Source: Massilia sp. ST3
GTDB taxonomy: Bacteria > Pseudomonadota > Gammaproteobacteria > Burkholderiales > Burkholderiaceae_D
NCBI RefSeq assembly: GCF_018119405.1
Contig: NZ_JAGPWC010000009.1
Location: 1-64,000, forward strand
Length of the DNA stretch: 64,000 nt
Direction of reading: 5' to 3'
In this document: positions 1 to 8,397 of the stretch, one piece after another
Layout: each line of letters begins with the position of its first letter
How positions within the stretch are numbered: position 1 is the stretch's first letter
The notes under the pieces: model-generated
The model's input: only the letters and a program-made list of their open reading frames with translations
Told to the model about the DNA's origin: nothing
Databases searched by the model: none
Translations under genes and position numbers: made by a program

Positions 1-1098
1 CATGTCGTTCTCCCCCAGCGCCATCTTCACCAGCTCCGGGAAGATGCGCTCCGCACGCACATCGTTCGCCAGCAACACCACACAGCGCTTGCGCGCCTCC
101 AGGCAGACGGCCATGTTGCCTGTCGACTCGTTGTGCCCGCCCTTGAACCATCCCAAACCGCTGCGGTCCTGGAAGGTCACCAATCCCAGCCCCGCCGCGA
201 TGCCCTCCTGCGGCGCTCCGGCCTCCGGCGCCAGGGTCGGGAACTGGCTGCGCGAGCGGATCGGCAGCTGCGGGCGCATCATCTCGGCGCGCATGCGTCC
301 ACTCAGCCCCTCGCCGCGCTGCAGCGCCGCCCAGAAGCGCGCCTGGTCGGCGATGGTGGTGTCCATCGATCCGGCCGCGCTGACAGTGCTGCGTTCGTCG
401 TGCGGTTCGAGCTTGCCCTCGATGGTGTAGCCGTCGGCCAGGTTGGCGGCGAAGTCGGGACGCCAGCGCATGCTGGTGTTGCGCATGCCGAAGCGGTCGA
501 AGATCCGGGTCTGCATCTCGCGCGCGACGTCCAGGCCCAGGCCTTGCTCGAGGATGTATTGCAGGAGGTAGATGCCCTCGCCCGAGTAGGCGTAGCGGCT
601 GCCGGGTTCGAAGTGGATGCGGATCTTCTCGTCCGGTTCGATCCAGCTGAAGTTGGCGAAGCCGGCGCTGTGGGTGAGCAGGATGCGCGGCGTCAGCTGG
701 CGCCAGCGCGGGTCGGCGGCCAAAGGAGCATAGTCGGTGCGCTTGTTCCTGTAGTCGGGCAGTGGCTTGGGAAGCAGCTGAGTAATGGGGGCGTCGAGGT
801 CGATGCGGCCCTCGCCGGCCAGTTGCAGGACCAGGTAGGCGAAGACGGTCTTGGTCAGGGAAGCGCCGTACATGACGGTGTCCGGTTCGAGCGGCAGCTT
901 GCGTTCGACGCTGCGCTTGCCGTAGGTGGCGAGCTTGGTGAGCTTGCCGTCGTCGATGATGGCCATCGCCAGGCCCTGGACCTGTTCGCGGCGCATCAGG
1001 GCTTCGACCTCGGAATCAGAAACCTTGGCGCCGGTATGCGGTGATGATGCGCACGCGCTCACGACGACGCAAGTTGCAAGGAGAACGACGAGTCGCAT
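1..1098 (-). CDS. Serine beta-lactamase-family lipoprotein (3' end cut by window edge)
   Basis: This reading frame runs open from an ATG at 1098 to the left edge (366 codons, no stop). The N-terminus is a lipoprotein signal: a short hydrophobic stretch and a lipobox-like VVSAC with the cysteine at residue 15. The mature part looks like the class C beta-lactamase/DD-peptidase/esterase fold. It has SLTK at residues 80-83 (the nucleophile Ser and Lys of the SxxK motif), a YSG in the place of the usual YxN, and a late GGHNES segment in the region of the third active-site strand. Family members hydrolyse beta-lactams, peptidoglycan peptides or small esters, so the substrate cannot be named. It is probably anchored in a cell-envelope membrane and faces the periplasm. 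The gene lies just past an inverted repeat that separates it from the exopolyphosphatase gene. Confidence 0.82.
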   Translation of the reverse strand, partial: MRLVVLLATCVVVSACASSPHTGAKVSDSEVEALMRREQVQGLAMAIIDDGKLTKLATYGKRSVERKLPLEPDTVMYGASLTKTVFAYLVLQLAGEGRIDLDAPITQLLPKPLPDYRNKRTDYAPLAADPRWRQLTPRILLTHSAGFANFSWIEPDEKIRIHFEPGSRYAYSGEGIYLLQYILEQGLGLDVAREMQTRIFDRFGMRNTSMRWRPDFAANLADGYTIEGKLEPHDERSTVSAAGSMDTTIADQARFWAALQRGEGLSGRMRAEMMRPQLPIRSRSQFPTLAPEAGAPQEGIAAGLGLVTFQDRSGLGWFKGGHNESTGNMAVCLEARKRCVVLLANDVRAERIFPELVKMALGENDM

Positions 1099-1108
1099 GG
1101 AAGCCTCT

Positions 1109-1219
1109 GTAGGGTGGACGGGTCCCCCGTCCACGCGGTGATAGTTATCGGTCTCTTCTTCGCGCAGGGGCCGGCCGCCGCAGCTTGAACGCGTGGACGG
1201 CAAAGCCGTCCACCCTACG
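1109..1219. repeat. Inverted repeat, family 1 (GTAGGGTGGACGG type)
   Basis: The left arm begins GTAGGGTGGACGG and continues to CCGTCCACGCGGTGAT. The right arm is the reverse complement, CGTGGACGG followed by CCGTCCACCCTACG. Each arm contains its own small GGACGG/CCGTCC hairpin. The unit lies in the gap between the lipoprotein gene and the exopolyphosphatase gene. A second unit with nearly the same arms is at 26667-26780. This looks like a dispersed REP/MITE-like element; no coding capacity is seen. Confidence 0.75.
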
Positions 1220-1243
1220 ATTTCGGTAACGACAATGGGAATG

Positions 1244-2692
1244 TCAGCGCAGATGGAACGGCAGCCCAATATCGTTCCAGAACCCCTCTTCCTTCTCGAA
1301 CCACGGCGCCAAGGTCGGATGCTTCGCCAGCAAATCCGGCGGCAGCTCGATCTCGACCTTCCCCTTCAAGCGCAGCCGAAGCCCCGCCAGGTCCTCGTCC
1401 GCCCGCGCATGCATGAACACCACCGCCAACCGCAGCGCCAGCATCGCCTTGGCCAGGTCCGGCTCGCCGAGCGACTCGCGCACCTTGCGCAGGTTGCCCT
1501 TCTGCCCCAGCACCAGGGTGCTCATCAAGCGCTGCTCGCGCGTCGTGAAACCGGCAAGGTCGGCATGCTCGACGATATAGGCCCCATGCTTGTGCGCCCC
1601 CGTCATCGACACCGCCAGGCCGATCTCGTGCAGCATGCTACTCCACGCCAGGTAGTGGTGCAGGCTGTCGCCCTGCGGCTGCAGCTTCTCGTACATGGCG
1701 GCGGCGATGGCGGCGGTGCGCATCGCGCGCTGCGGGTCGGCGCCGAAGCGGCGCAGGCAGGCGCGGATCGCGGCGTCGCGCCGGTCGCGGTGGGTGGCGC
1801 GCAGCTCCAGGTCGGACAGCACGCCCAGGCGCAGGCCCGCGTTGATGGCGGTCAGGCGGGGAATGCCCAGTTCCTGCATCACGCCGATCAGGACCGTCAG
1901 GCCGCCCACCATCACCGGCACCCGCTCCTTCTTCACGCCCGGGAGCAGGAAGGCATCGACATGGCCCAGTTCAAGCAGGATGTCGCGCAGCGCATGCAGG
2001 CTGGCCTGCGACACGCCGCCGTCGCCGATCTGGTTGCGGGCGATGACCTCGGAGATCGCCCGCATCGTGCCCGAGGACCCATAGGAGGCGTCCCAGCCTT
2101 GCGCCTGGTATTGCGCGGCGGCGTCCTCGAAGCGGGCGCGCGCGGCCGTGACGGCGGCGTCGAAGTTGCGCGCCGAAAGGCGGCCATCGGCGAAATAGGC
2201 CGCCGTCTGCGGATGGGTGCCGATGCCGAAGGATTCGACCAATGTAATCTCCGGCCCTGTCCCGGTGATGACTTCGGTGGAGCCGCCGCCGATGTCGACC
2301 ACGATGCGGCGTTCGTCCGGCTTGTCGATGGCGCGCGAGACGCCCATGTAGATCAGGCGCCCCTCTTCCTCGCCCGAGATGATCTCGATCGGATAGCCGA
2401 TCGCCTGCTCGGCCAGCGGCAGCAGGACGTCGGCGTTGCGCGCCACCCGCAGGGTGTTGGTGGCCACCACGCGCACGGCGTCCAGGTGGTATTCGTTCAG
2501 GATGGCGCGGAAGTCCTGCAGGCAGCGGATGGCGGTGCGCATCGCGGCCTCGCTCAGCATGTTGTCGGCGTCGAGCCCGGCCGCCAGGCGGATCGGGTCG
2601 CGCGCGGTGCGCATGATGTGCATGCGGCCGCCGGCCGGTTCGCCGATATGCAGGCGGAAGCTGTTGGACCCGAGGTCGACTGCTGCGAACAT
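1244..2692 (-). CDS. ppx: Ppx/GppA family exopolyphosphatase
   Basis: The protein has 482 residues, typical of Ppx/GppA phosphatases, which remove terminal phosphate from polyphosphate or the gamma phosphate of pppGpp. The ASKHA-fold signatures are visible: DLGSNSFRL at about residue 6 (phosphate-binding loop 1) and VDIGGGSTE near residue 140 (loop 2). The C-terminal third has the helical, HD-like character of the long family members, including LHEIG. The start at 2692 is preceded by AAGGGG at good spacing. Ppx and GppA cannot be separated by eye; polyphosphatase is the commoner role. It acts in the cytoplasm and no operon partner is obvious. Confidence 0.9.
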   Translation of the reverse strand: MFAAVDLGSNSFRLHIGEPAGGRMHIMRTARDPIRLAAGLDADNMLSEAAMRTAIRCLQDFRAILNEYHLDAVRVVATNTLRVARNADVLLPLAEQAIGYPIEIISGEEEGRLIYMGVSRAIDKPDERRIVVDIGGGSTEVITGTGPEITLVESFGIGTHPQTAAYFADGRLSARNFDAAVTAARARFEDAAAQYQAQGWDASYGSSGTMRAISEVIARNQIGDGGVSQASLHALRDILLELGHVDAFLLPGVKKERVPVMVGGLTVLIGVMQELGIPRLTAINAGLRLGVLSDLELRATHRDRRDAAIRACLRRFGADPQRAMRTAAIAAAMYEKLQPQGDSLHHYLAWSSMLHEIGLAVSMTGAHKHGAYIVEHADLAGFTTREQRLMSTLVLGQKGNLRKVRESLGEPDLAKAMLALRLAVVFMHARADEDLAGLRLRLKGKVEIELPPDLLAKHPTLAPWFEKEEGFWNDIGLPFHLR

Positions 2693-2780
2693 GGTGCCCC
2701 TTCGGATGAGAGTTCGAACGGGCGGCCCGAGCGCCGCCCCGCCAGGCGGAGTATACCGCGAGGCAGGAGCGCGGGGTGCG

Positions 2781-2963
2781 CTAGGCGCGTGGACGCGTGC
2801 GGCGCAGGCTGAACCAGGCGCCGACGGCGACCGGCGCGCCGAGGGCCAGGGCGGACACGACGTCCCAGATGTCGTCGCCGAGCAGCGCCGAGGTCAGGCC
2901 GACGATGGTCAGGACGGCCAGCAGCAGCGGCGCGCCCCAGATCTGCATGGTGGTGCGGGTCAT
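2781..2963 (-). CDS. Small two-helix membrane protein
   Basis: This is a 60-residue protein starting at ATG 2963. That ATG overlaps the TGA of the PepSY gene (ATGA), so translation is probably coupled. It has two hydrophobic segments, around residues 9-28 and 34-50, with GDDIWDVVS between them and an Arg-rich tail, so it should be an inner-membrane hairpin. From memory, small proteins of this look often accompany PepSY-domain proteins in iron-uptake loci, but no biochemical role is known to me. Sharing the Fur-controlled transcript suggests a part in iron acquisition or siderophore reduction. The function is inferred only from context. Confidence 0.7.
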   Translation of the reverse strand: MTRTTMQIWGAPLLLAVLTIVGLTSALLGDDIWDVVSALALGAPVAVGAWFSLRRTRPRA

Positions 2964-4135
2964 GAAGCCTCCTTGCGCACGAGCGCGGGAATCTCGCGTT
3001 CCGGCGCGGCTGGTGCGTGCGTTGGTGCGCGGACGGCAGCCTTGGCGTGGCGGCCGCGTTTGAGCCACAGGTACAGGCCCGTGACCAGGATGACGATGGT
3101 GGCGATGTCGAGCATCGCCCAGAAGAATTTCATCCACTGGCCGCCGTAGTCGCCGAAGTGCAGCGGCTGCGACAGCAGCAGCGCGGTCAGGTACCAGGGC
3201 AGCTCGCGGCGGTCGGTGATCTGGCCGGTCTCGGCATCGATCAGGACCGGCTTGTACAGGCGCGAGCTGAAGGCCTCGTCGCCGCGCATGTAGACGCCGT
3301 AGTGGTGCGGGCTGGTGAAGGGGGTGCCGGGGAAGGCCACGAAGCCGACCTTCATGCCCGGTTCCGCGGCTTCGGCGCGGTGGATCGCCTCGTGCACCGA
3401 GGCCATCCTGGTCGGCGGCGGGCTGCCCTCGTAGGGTTTCAGCATCTCGGCGATCTCGGTGGTCTGCCAGACCTTGAGCAGGACGTCGGCCCAGGTATTG
3501 ACCATGCCGGTGGCGCCGACCACGAAGGCCCAGACCAGGGTCACGATGCCCAGCAGGTTGTGCATGTCGAGCCATTTCAGGCGCGGGCTGCGCTCGCGCC
3601 GCACGGCGCCGAACTCCAGCTTGCGCATGAAGGGCGAGTACAGCACCGCGCCGCTGACGATGGCGACCAGCAGGAGCAGGCCCATCAAACCGAGGAACAG
3701 CTTGCCGACCAGGCCCGCGAACAGGTCGACGTGCAGGCGGAACATGGTCGACATGAAGGCGCCGCCCTCGAAGGCCGGCTCGGTGATGACCTTGGTGGTG
3801 CGGGCGTCGACCGCGATCGGCTTGTAGTGCTCGTCGTTCGGATGGTCGCCCAGGGTGACGTTCCAGATCGCGGGCTCGTCGGCCTCCTGCGACATGTACA
3901 TCATGATCTTGTTGGGATACAGCTCCTTGGCCGAGGCGATCACGGCATCGATGTTGCCGCGCGGCGTGTCCACCGGCATGGCGGGCGCCTCGACGTCGGT
4001 GCCGAGCAGGTGGCCGATTTCGTGGTGGTAGATCAGCGGCAGGCCGGTCAGGCACAGCAGCAGCATGAAGACGGTGCAAACCAGGCTGCTCCACTTGTGG
4101 ATCCAGCCCCAGCGGCGCAGGGAAACGGGTGACAT
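2960..4135 (-). CDS. PepSY domain-containing iron-uptake membrane protein (PiuB-like)
   Basis: From the ATG at 4135 the protein has 391 residues. An upstream in-frame start at 4222 would add 29 residues that run across a Fur-box-like site, so the shorter start (MSPVSLRRWG) is preferred. The layout is that of the PepSY-associated TM family: an N-terminal helix at about 15-35 (IHKWSS then a hydrophobic run with HHEIGH), a periplasmic PepSY region, helices near 145-170 and 195-215, and a C-terminal helix before a basic tail. Relatives sit beside TonB receptors and are thought to reduce ferric siderophores or help iron cross the inner membrane. The gene is divergent from the siderophore receptor across the Fur-box region. 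Confidence 0.85.
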   Translation of the reverse strand: MSPVSLRRWGWIHKWSSLVCTVFMLLLCLTGLPLIYHHEIGHLLGTDVEAPAMPVDTPRGNIDAVIASAKELYPNKIMMYMSQEADEPAIWNVTLGDHPNDEHYKPIAVDARTTKVITEPAFEGGAFMSTMFRLHVDLFAGLVGKLFLGLMGLLLLVAIVSGAVLYSPFMRKLEFGAVRRERSPRLKWLDMHNLLGIVTLVWAFVVGATGMVNTWADVLLKVWQTTEIAEMLKPYEGSPPPTRMASVHEAIHRAEAAEPGMKVGFVAFPGTPFTSPHHYGVYMRGDEAFSSRLYKPVLIDAETGQITDRRELPWYLTALLLSQPLHFGDYGGQWMKFFWAMLDIATIVILVTGLYLWLKRGRHAKAAVRAPTHAPAAPEREIPALVRKEAS

Positions 4136-4163
4136 GAATGTTTGGGCGGATGAGATCGACAAA

Positions 4164-4178
4164 TAATAATGGTTCTCA
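4164..4178. promoter_or_regulatory. Fur-box-like site, PepSY side
   Basis: The 15 bases are arranged as TAATAAT-G-GTTCTCA. Compared with the 7-1-7 Fur consensus (TGATAAT-n-ATTATCA) about 11 of 14 positions agree. The site lies 29 bp upstream of the chosen PepSY start. It could repress the leftward operon, alone or together with the stronger site 29 bp away. Confidence 0.55.
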
Positions 4179-4206
4179 TTTACAGAAGCAAGCGTTAGCG
4201 CTAAAA

Positions 4207-4221
4207 TGATAAGCATTCTCA
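4207..4221. promoter_or_regulatory. Fur box upstream of the siderophore receptor
   Basis: The sequence TGATAAG-C-ATTCTCA matches the 7-1-7 Fur inverted-repeat consensus at about 12 of 14 positions. It is 20 bp upstream of the TonB-dependent receptor ATG and in the shared intergenic region of the divergent PepSY operon. Iron-replete repression of both directions is the expected effect. This is inferred from the motif match and the iron-related neighbours. Confidence 0.75.
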
Positions 4222-4241
4222 TTTAGAAAAGAGCAACATTC

Positions 4242-6416
4242 ATGCGTTCGCAACACTTCCGCCGCACTCCCCTGGCGCTCGCCGCCACCCTCCTCGTCCT
4301 CACCACCGCCCACGCCCAGGAATCCGCCACCGGCCAGCCGATCCAGACCGTGGTCGTCAGCGCATCGGCCGACGCCTCGTCCCAGGGCCTGCCCTCGGCC
4401 TACGCCGGCGGCCAGGTGGCGCGCGGCGGGCGCCTGGGCCTGCTGGGCAACGTCGACATCATGGACGCGCCCTTCAACGCCACCAACTACACCCAGGCGC
4501 TGATCCAGGACCAGCAGGCGCGCGGCGTGGCCGACGTGCTGCAGAACGATCCGTCGGTGCGCGTGGCGCGCGGCTTCGGCAACTACCAGGAGCTGTACAT
4601 GATCCGGGGCTTCCAGGTGAACTCGGACGATCTGGCCTATAACGGCCTGTTCGGCCTGCTGCCGCGCCAGTTCGTGGCCTCCGAGCTGCTCGAGCGCGTC
4701 GAGGTGCTGCGCGGCGCGAACAGCTTCATCAACGGCGCGGCCCCGGGCGGCGGCGGCATCGGCGGCGCCGTCAACCTGCTGCCGAAGCGCGCCGGGAACA
4801 CGCCGCTGTCGCAGGTGACGCTGGGCGTGGAAACCGGCGGCCAGGCCTATGCGGCGGCCGACGTGGCGCGCCGCTTCGGGCCGGAGAACCGCGCCGGCAT
4901 CCGCGTCAACGCTGTGCGCCGCGACGGCGACACCGCGGTCGACCGCGAAGCGCGCGAACTGAGCGTGTACTCGGTCGGCATGGATTACCGCGGCCGCGGC
5001 TTCCGCCTGTCGGCCGACCTCGGCCACCAGGACCACAGCCTGACCGGTGCGCGCCCGAGCGTGACCCTGGGCGCGGGCGTACCCATGATCGCAGCCCCGG
5101 AGGCCGACAGCAACTTCGCCCAGCCCTGGACCGTGTCGGAAGAACGCGACACCTTCGGCACCCTGCGCGGCGAAGTGGACCTGCCGGGCGGCGCGGTCGC
5201 CTGGGCGGCGGTGGGCGCGCGCAAGGGCGACGAATTCAACATCATCTCCTCGCCGACCGTCACCGCCGCCAACGGCAGCGGCGTCATGACCCGCTTCGAC
5301 AACGTGCGCGTCGACCATGTGCGCACCGGCGAAATCGGCGTGCGCGGCGAACTGCGTACCGGCCCGGTCAAGCACAGCCTGAGCGCCACCGCCTCGGGCT
5401 TCCATTCCGAATCGAAGAACGCCTATGGCATGAGCGACTTCGCGGGCTTTGCCGCCAATATCTACCGCCCGGTAGATGTGGCGGTGCCCTCCTCGCGCTT
5501 CTTCACCGGCGGCGACATGAACGACCCGCTGCTGACCGCCAAGACCATCCTGTCGAGCTACGCGGTGGCCGATACGCTGTCCTTCGCCAATGACACCATC
5601 CTCTTGAGCGTGGGCGCACGGCACCAGACCATCAAGGACTTCGGCTACGACTACAACAGCGGCGTCCAGTATTCCGCCTACGAGGAAAGCGAAGTCACCC
5701 CGCTGGCGGGCCTGGTGTTCAAGCCTGCGAAGAACGTCTCGCTGTACGCGAACTACAGCGAAGCCTTGCAAAAACGCCCGGTCGCATCGGGTACCGACAT
5801 CATCAACGTGGGCGAAGTGTTCGCGCCCTTCGTCTCGCGCCAGAAGGAAGTCGGCGTCAAGTACGATGGCGGCCGCCTGGGCCTGAGCGCCGCCCTGTTC
5901 AGCACCAGCCAGCCTTCGGCCTATGTCGAGGACCGCCGCTTCGGCGTGTATGGCGAGCAGCGCAACCGCGGCCTGGAGGTCTCGGTGTTCGGCAGCCCGC
6001 TGCGCGGCCTGCGCCTGCTGGGCGGCCTGACCCTGCTGGACGCGGAGCAGCGCCGCACCGCCGGCGGCGCGAACGAAGGCAAGGACGCCATCGGCGTGCC
6101 CAAGACCCAGCTGAACCTGGGCGTGGACTGGGACGTGCCGGGCATCCAGGGCCTGGCCCTGAACGCGCGCACCGTCTACACCTCGGGCCAGTACGCGGAC
6201 GCGGCCAACACCCAGAAGCTGCCTTCGTGGGCGCGCCTGGACATCGGCGCCAGCTACGGCCTGCGCCTGATGGAACGCGACGTGACCCTGCGCGCGCGCA
6301 TCGACAATGTCACCGACAAGGACTACTGGGCCTCGGCCGGCGGCTACCCCGGCTACGGCTACCTGGTGCTGGGCGCGCCGCGCAGCGTGGTGGTGTCGGC
6401 GTCGGTCGACTTCTAA
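4242..6416 (+). CDS. TonB-dependent siderophore receptor
   Basis: The protein has 724 residues and a classical signal peptide (RRTPLALAATLLVLTTAHA). The plug domain follows, with QTVVVSAS near the start (TonB-box region), GVADVLQNDPSVRVARGFG and the typical VEVLRGANSFINGAAPGGGG plug segment. A 22-strand-type beta-barrel makes up the rest, ending in an aromatic residue (SASVDF), as outer-membrane barrels do. Receptors of this FhuA/FcuA-like class import ferric siderophores using TonB-ExbBD energy. The ligand cannot be read from sequence. The Fur box directly upstream and the divergent PepSY gene support iron uptake. Its 3' end overlaps the convergent GGDEF/EAL gene by four bases. Confidence 0.93.
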   Translation: MRSQHFRRTPLALAATLLVLTTAHAQESATGQPIQTVVVSASADASSQGLPSAYAGGQVARGGRLGLLGNVDIMDAPFNATNYTQALIQDQQARGVADVLQNDPSVRVARGFGNYQELYMIRGFQVNSDDLAYNGLFGLLPRQFVASELLERVEVLRGANSFINGAAPGGGGIGGAVNLLPKRAGNTPLSQVTLGVETGGQAYAAADVARRFGPENRAGIRVNAVRRDGDTAVDREARELSVYSVGMDYRGRGFRLSADLGHQDHSLTGARPSVTLGAGVPMIAAPEADSNFAQPWTVSEERDTFGTLRGEVDLPGGAVAWAAVGARKGDEFNIISSPTVTAANGSGVMTRFDNVRVDHVRTGEIGVRGELRTGPVKHSLSATASGFHSESKNAYGMSDFAGFAANIYRPVDVAVPSSRFFTGGDMNDPLLTAKTILSSYAVADTLSFANDTILLSVGARHQTIKDFGYDYNSGVQYSAYEESEVTPLAGLVFKPAKNVSLYANYSEALQKRPVASGTDIINVGEVFAPFVSRQKEVGVKYDGGRLGLSAALFSTSQPSAYVEDRRFGVYGEQRNRGLEVSVFGSPLRGLRLLGGLTLLDAEQRRTAGGANEGKDAIGVPKTQLNLGVDWDVPGIQGLALNARTVYTSGQYADAANTQKLPSWARLDIGASYGLRLMERDVTLRARIDNVTDKDYWASAGGYPGYGYLVLGAPRSVVVSASVDF

Positions 6417-8278
6417 GCCGCTCGACGGCGTTCGCGCACCATGCGCTCGAAGTCGCGCACGTGCAAGGGGCGGCTGAAGTAATAGCCCTGCACCTCGTCG
6501 CAGCCCCGGCCCACCAGGTAGTCCCACTGGGCCTGGGTCTCGACGCCCTCGGCGATCACGCGCAGTCCCAGCTCGTGGGAGAGCGAGATCATGGCCGACA
6601 CCATGGCCGAGCTGCTGGCGTCCTGCCCGATATCCCGGACGAAGGACTGGTCGATCTTGAGCACGTCCACCGGGAAGCGCTTCAGGTAGGACAGGCTGGA
6701 ATAGCCCGTGCCGAAATCGTCGATCGACAGGTGCACGCCCATCGCCTTGAGTGCGCGCATCGTGGCCACCGCCGTCTCCACGTCTTCCATCATCAGGCTC
6801 TCGGTCAGTTCGATCTCGAGGCTGGTGGCCGGCAGTCCTGTTTCGCGCAGCACCTCGGCGATCAGGGCTGGCAGCGCGGCGTCCCTGAACTGGCGCGAAG
6901 ACAGGTTGACCGCCACCCGCAAGGACCCCAGGCCGGCGCGCTGCCAGGCGGCCGCCTGCGAACAGGCCGCGCGCAGGACCCAGGTCCCGAGCGGGACGAT
7001 CAGGCCGGTTTCCTCGGCCAGTGCGATGAAGCGGTCGGGCCGCATCACGCCCATCTGCGGATGGCTCCAGCGGATCAGCGCTTCCATGCCGATCACGGCG
7101 CCGCTGGCCAGGTCCACCTGGGGCTGGTAGTGCAGTTCGAATTCCTCGGCGTTCATCGCGTGGCGCATCGCATCCACCATGGCCAGGCGTTCGAGCGCGC
7201 GCTCGTTCATGCTCGGCAGGTAGAAGCGGAAGGCGTTGCGCCCGCTTTCCTTGGCCCGGTACATCGCGATCTGCGCATGCTTGACCAGGCTGTCGGCATC
7301 GCCGCCGTCGCCCGGGTAGCCCGCGATGCCGGCGCTGCCGGTCAGGAACAACCGCTGCCCGCCTTCGCCGAAGGGCTCGGCGATGGCGGCCAGCACCTTG
7401 CTCACCGTGGCCGCGGCCTGGCTCTCGTCGGCGCGGTTCTCGAACAGCAGGACGAATTCGTCGTCGCCCGTGCGGGCCACGGTATCGGTGGGCCCGACAG
7501 CGGCCAGCATGCGCTCGCCGGCCTGGCGCAGCAGGCGGTCGCCGGCGGCCGGTCCCAGGCTGTCGTTGACGTGCTTGAAGTAGTCCAGGTCGAGCACCGC
7601 CACCCAGACCGGGGCGGCGTCCGAGCGCGCGAAGGCCAGCGCGCGGTCGATCCGGTCGGCCAGCGCGACCCGGTTCGGCAGGCCGGTCAGCATGTCGTGG
7701 CGGGCGCGGTGCTCCAGCGCGGCCTCGTATTGCTTGGCGGTGGTGACGTCGTACTCGAAGATGACGAAGTAGTCGGTGACGCCGCGCTCGTTCCTGATGG
7801 GGGCCAGGTAGGCTTCCTCGTAGTAGGCCTGGCCGTCCTTGCGCCGCAGCTGCAGCAGGACGTGGGCCTCGCGTCCTTCGATGATGGCGTTGCGCAGCTC
7901 ATGCAGGCCGGGCTGGTCGTCGACGCCGAAGGCCAGCAGTTCCAGCGGCCGGCCAAGCACTTCCTCGGGGCCGTAGCCATGCATACGGGTAAAGGCCGGG
8001 TTGACCAGGATGATCGGGGCGCCCGGAGAACGCGCATCGACCAGGGTCACCGAGTTGGCGCTCGATTCGATGGCGCGCTGGTGCAGCCGGAGCGCCTCGG
8101 TGGTGCGGTCCAGGTCGGCCGTGCGTTGCTCCACCAGCTCCTCGATCAGGCGGGTGCGCTGTACCCGGCCGTGCACATAGGCGGCCGCCACGCAGCCCAG
8201 GGCCAGGCGGGTCAGCAAGGCCAGGGCCGATTCCGGATGGGCGGGCGCGCACTCGCGTCCACGCCTCTTCAGTTCCAT
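6413..8278 (-). CDS. PAS-GGDEF-EAL cyclic di-GMP signalling protein
   Basis: The protein has 621 residues: a short hydrophobic N-terminal stretch (about 18-36), a PAS domain (about 60-180, with VNPAFTRMHGY), a GGDEF domain (about 195-345) and an EAL domain (about 370-615). The cyclase signature is altered: TGDDEF near residue 273 replaces GGDEF, and no RxxD inhibitory site lies five residues before it. The phosphodiesterase signatures are intact: MEALIRW near 396, the VNLS asparagine, [27 protein letters not shown] and QGYYF. The likely net activity is c-di-GMP hydrolysis, with the GGDEF domain regulatory; this is inference from motifs. PAS suggests redox, oxygen or small-ligand input. It follows the SDR gene behind a terminator. 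Confidence 0.9.
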   Translation of the reverse strand: MELKRRGRECAPAHPESALALLTRLALGCVAAAYVHGRVQRTRLIEELVEQRTADLDRTTEALRLHQRAIESSANSVTLVDARSPGAPIILVNPAFTRMHGYGPEEVLGRPLELLAFGVDDQPGLHELRNAIIEGREAHVLLQLRRKDGQAYYEEAYLAPIRNERGVTDYFVIFEYDVTTAKQYEAALEHRARHDMLTGLPNRVALADRIDRALAFARSDAAPVWVAVLDLDYFKHVNDSLGPAAGDRLLRQAGERMLAAVGPTDTVARTGDDEFVLLFENRADESQAAATVSKVLAAIAEPFGEGGQRLFLTGSAGIAGYPGDGGDADSLVKHAQIAMYRAKESGRNAFRFYLPSMNERALERLAMVDAMRHAMNAEEFELHYQPQVDLASGAVIGMEALIRWSHPQMGVMRPDRFIALAEETGLIVPLGTWVLRAACSQAAAWQRAGLGSLRVAVNLSSRQFRDAALPALIAEVLRETGLPATSLEIELTESLMMEDVETAVATMRALKAMGVHLSIDDFGTGYSSLSYLKRFPVDVLKIDQSFVRDIGQDASSSAMVSAMISLSHELGLRVIAEGVETQAQWDYLVGRGCDEVQGYYFSRPLHVRDFERMVRERRRAA

Positions 8279-8334
8279 ACCTGCTCCGCTATGTAGCCTT
8301 CGTGCCAGTGTACGCCTCGCTTCGGGTTCGGGGA

Positions 8335-8363
8335 AAGAAAAAAGCCACCTGGCGATGGCTTTC
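8335..8363 (-). terminator. Rho-independent terminator after the SDR gene
   Basis: On the minus strand a stem AAGCCATCG/GGTGGCTT is followed by a run of T residues. It lies about 35 bp past the SDR stop codon and closes the nfeD-SPFH-SDR operon before the PAS-GGDEF-EAL gene. Confidence 0.75.
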
Positions 8364-8397
8364 GTCCTTGAAATCCGGCGACCGTTTCCAGCCGGCT

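Noticed and set aside
4176-6527. A 783-codon open frame on the minus strand opposite the siderophore receptor
   Set aside because: Shadow frame; the receptor has signal peptide, plug and barrel features and a Fur-controlled promoter.
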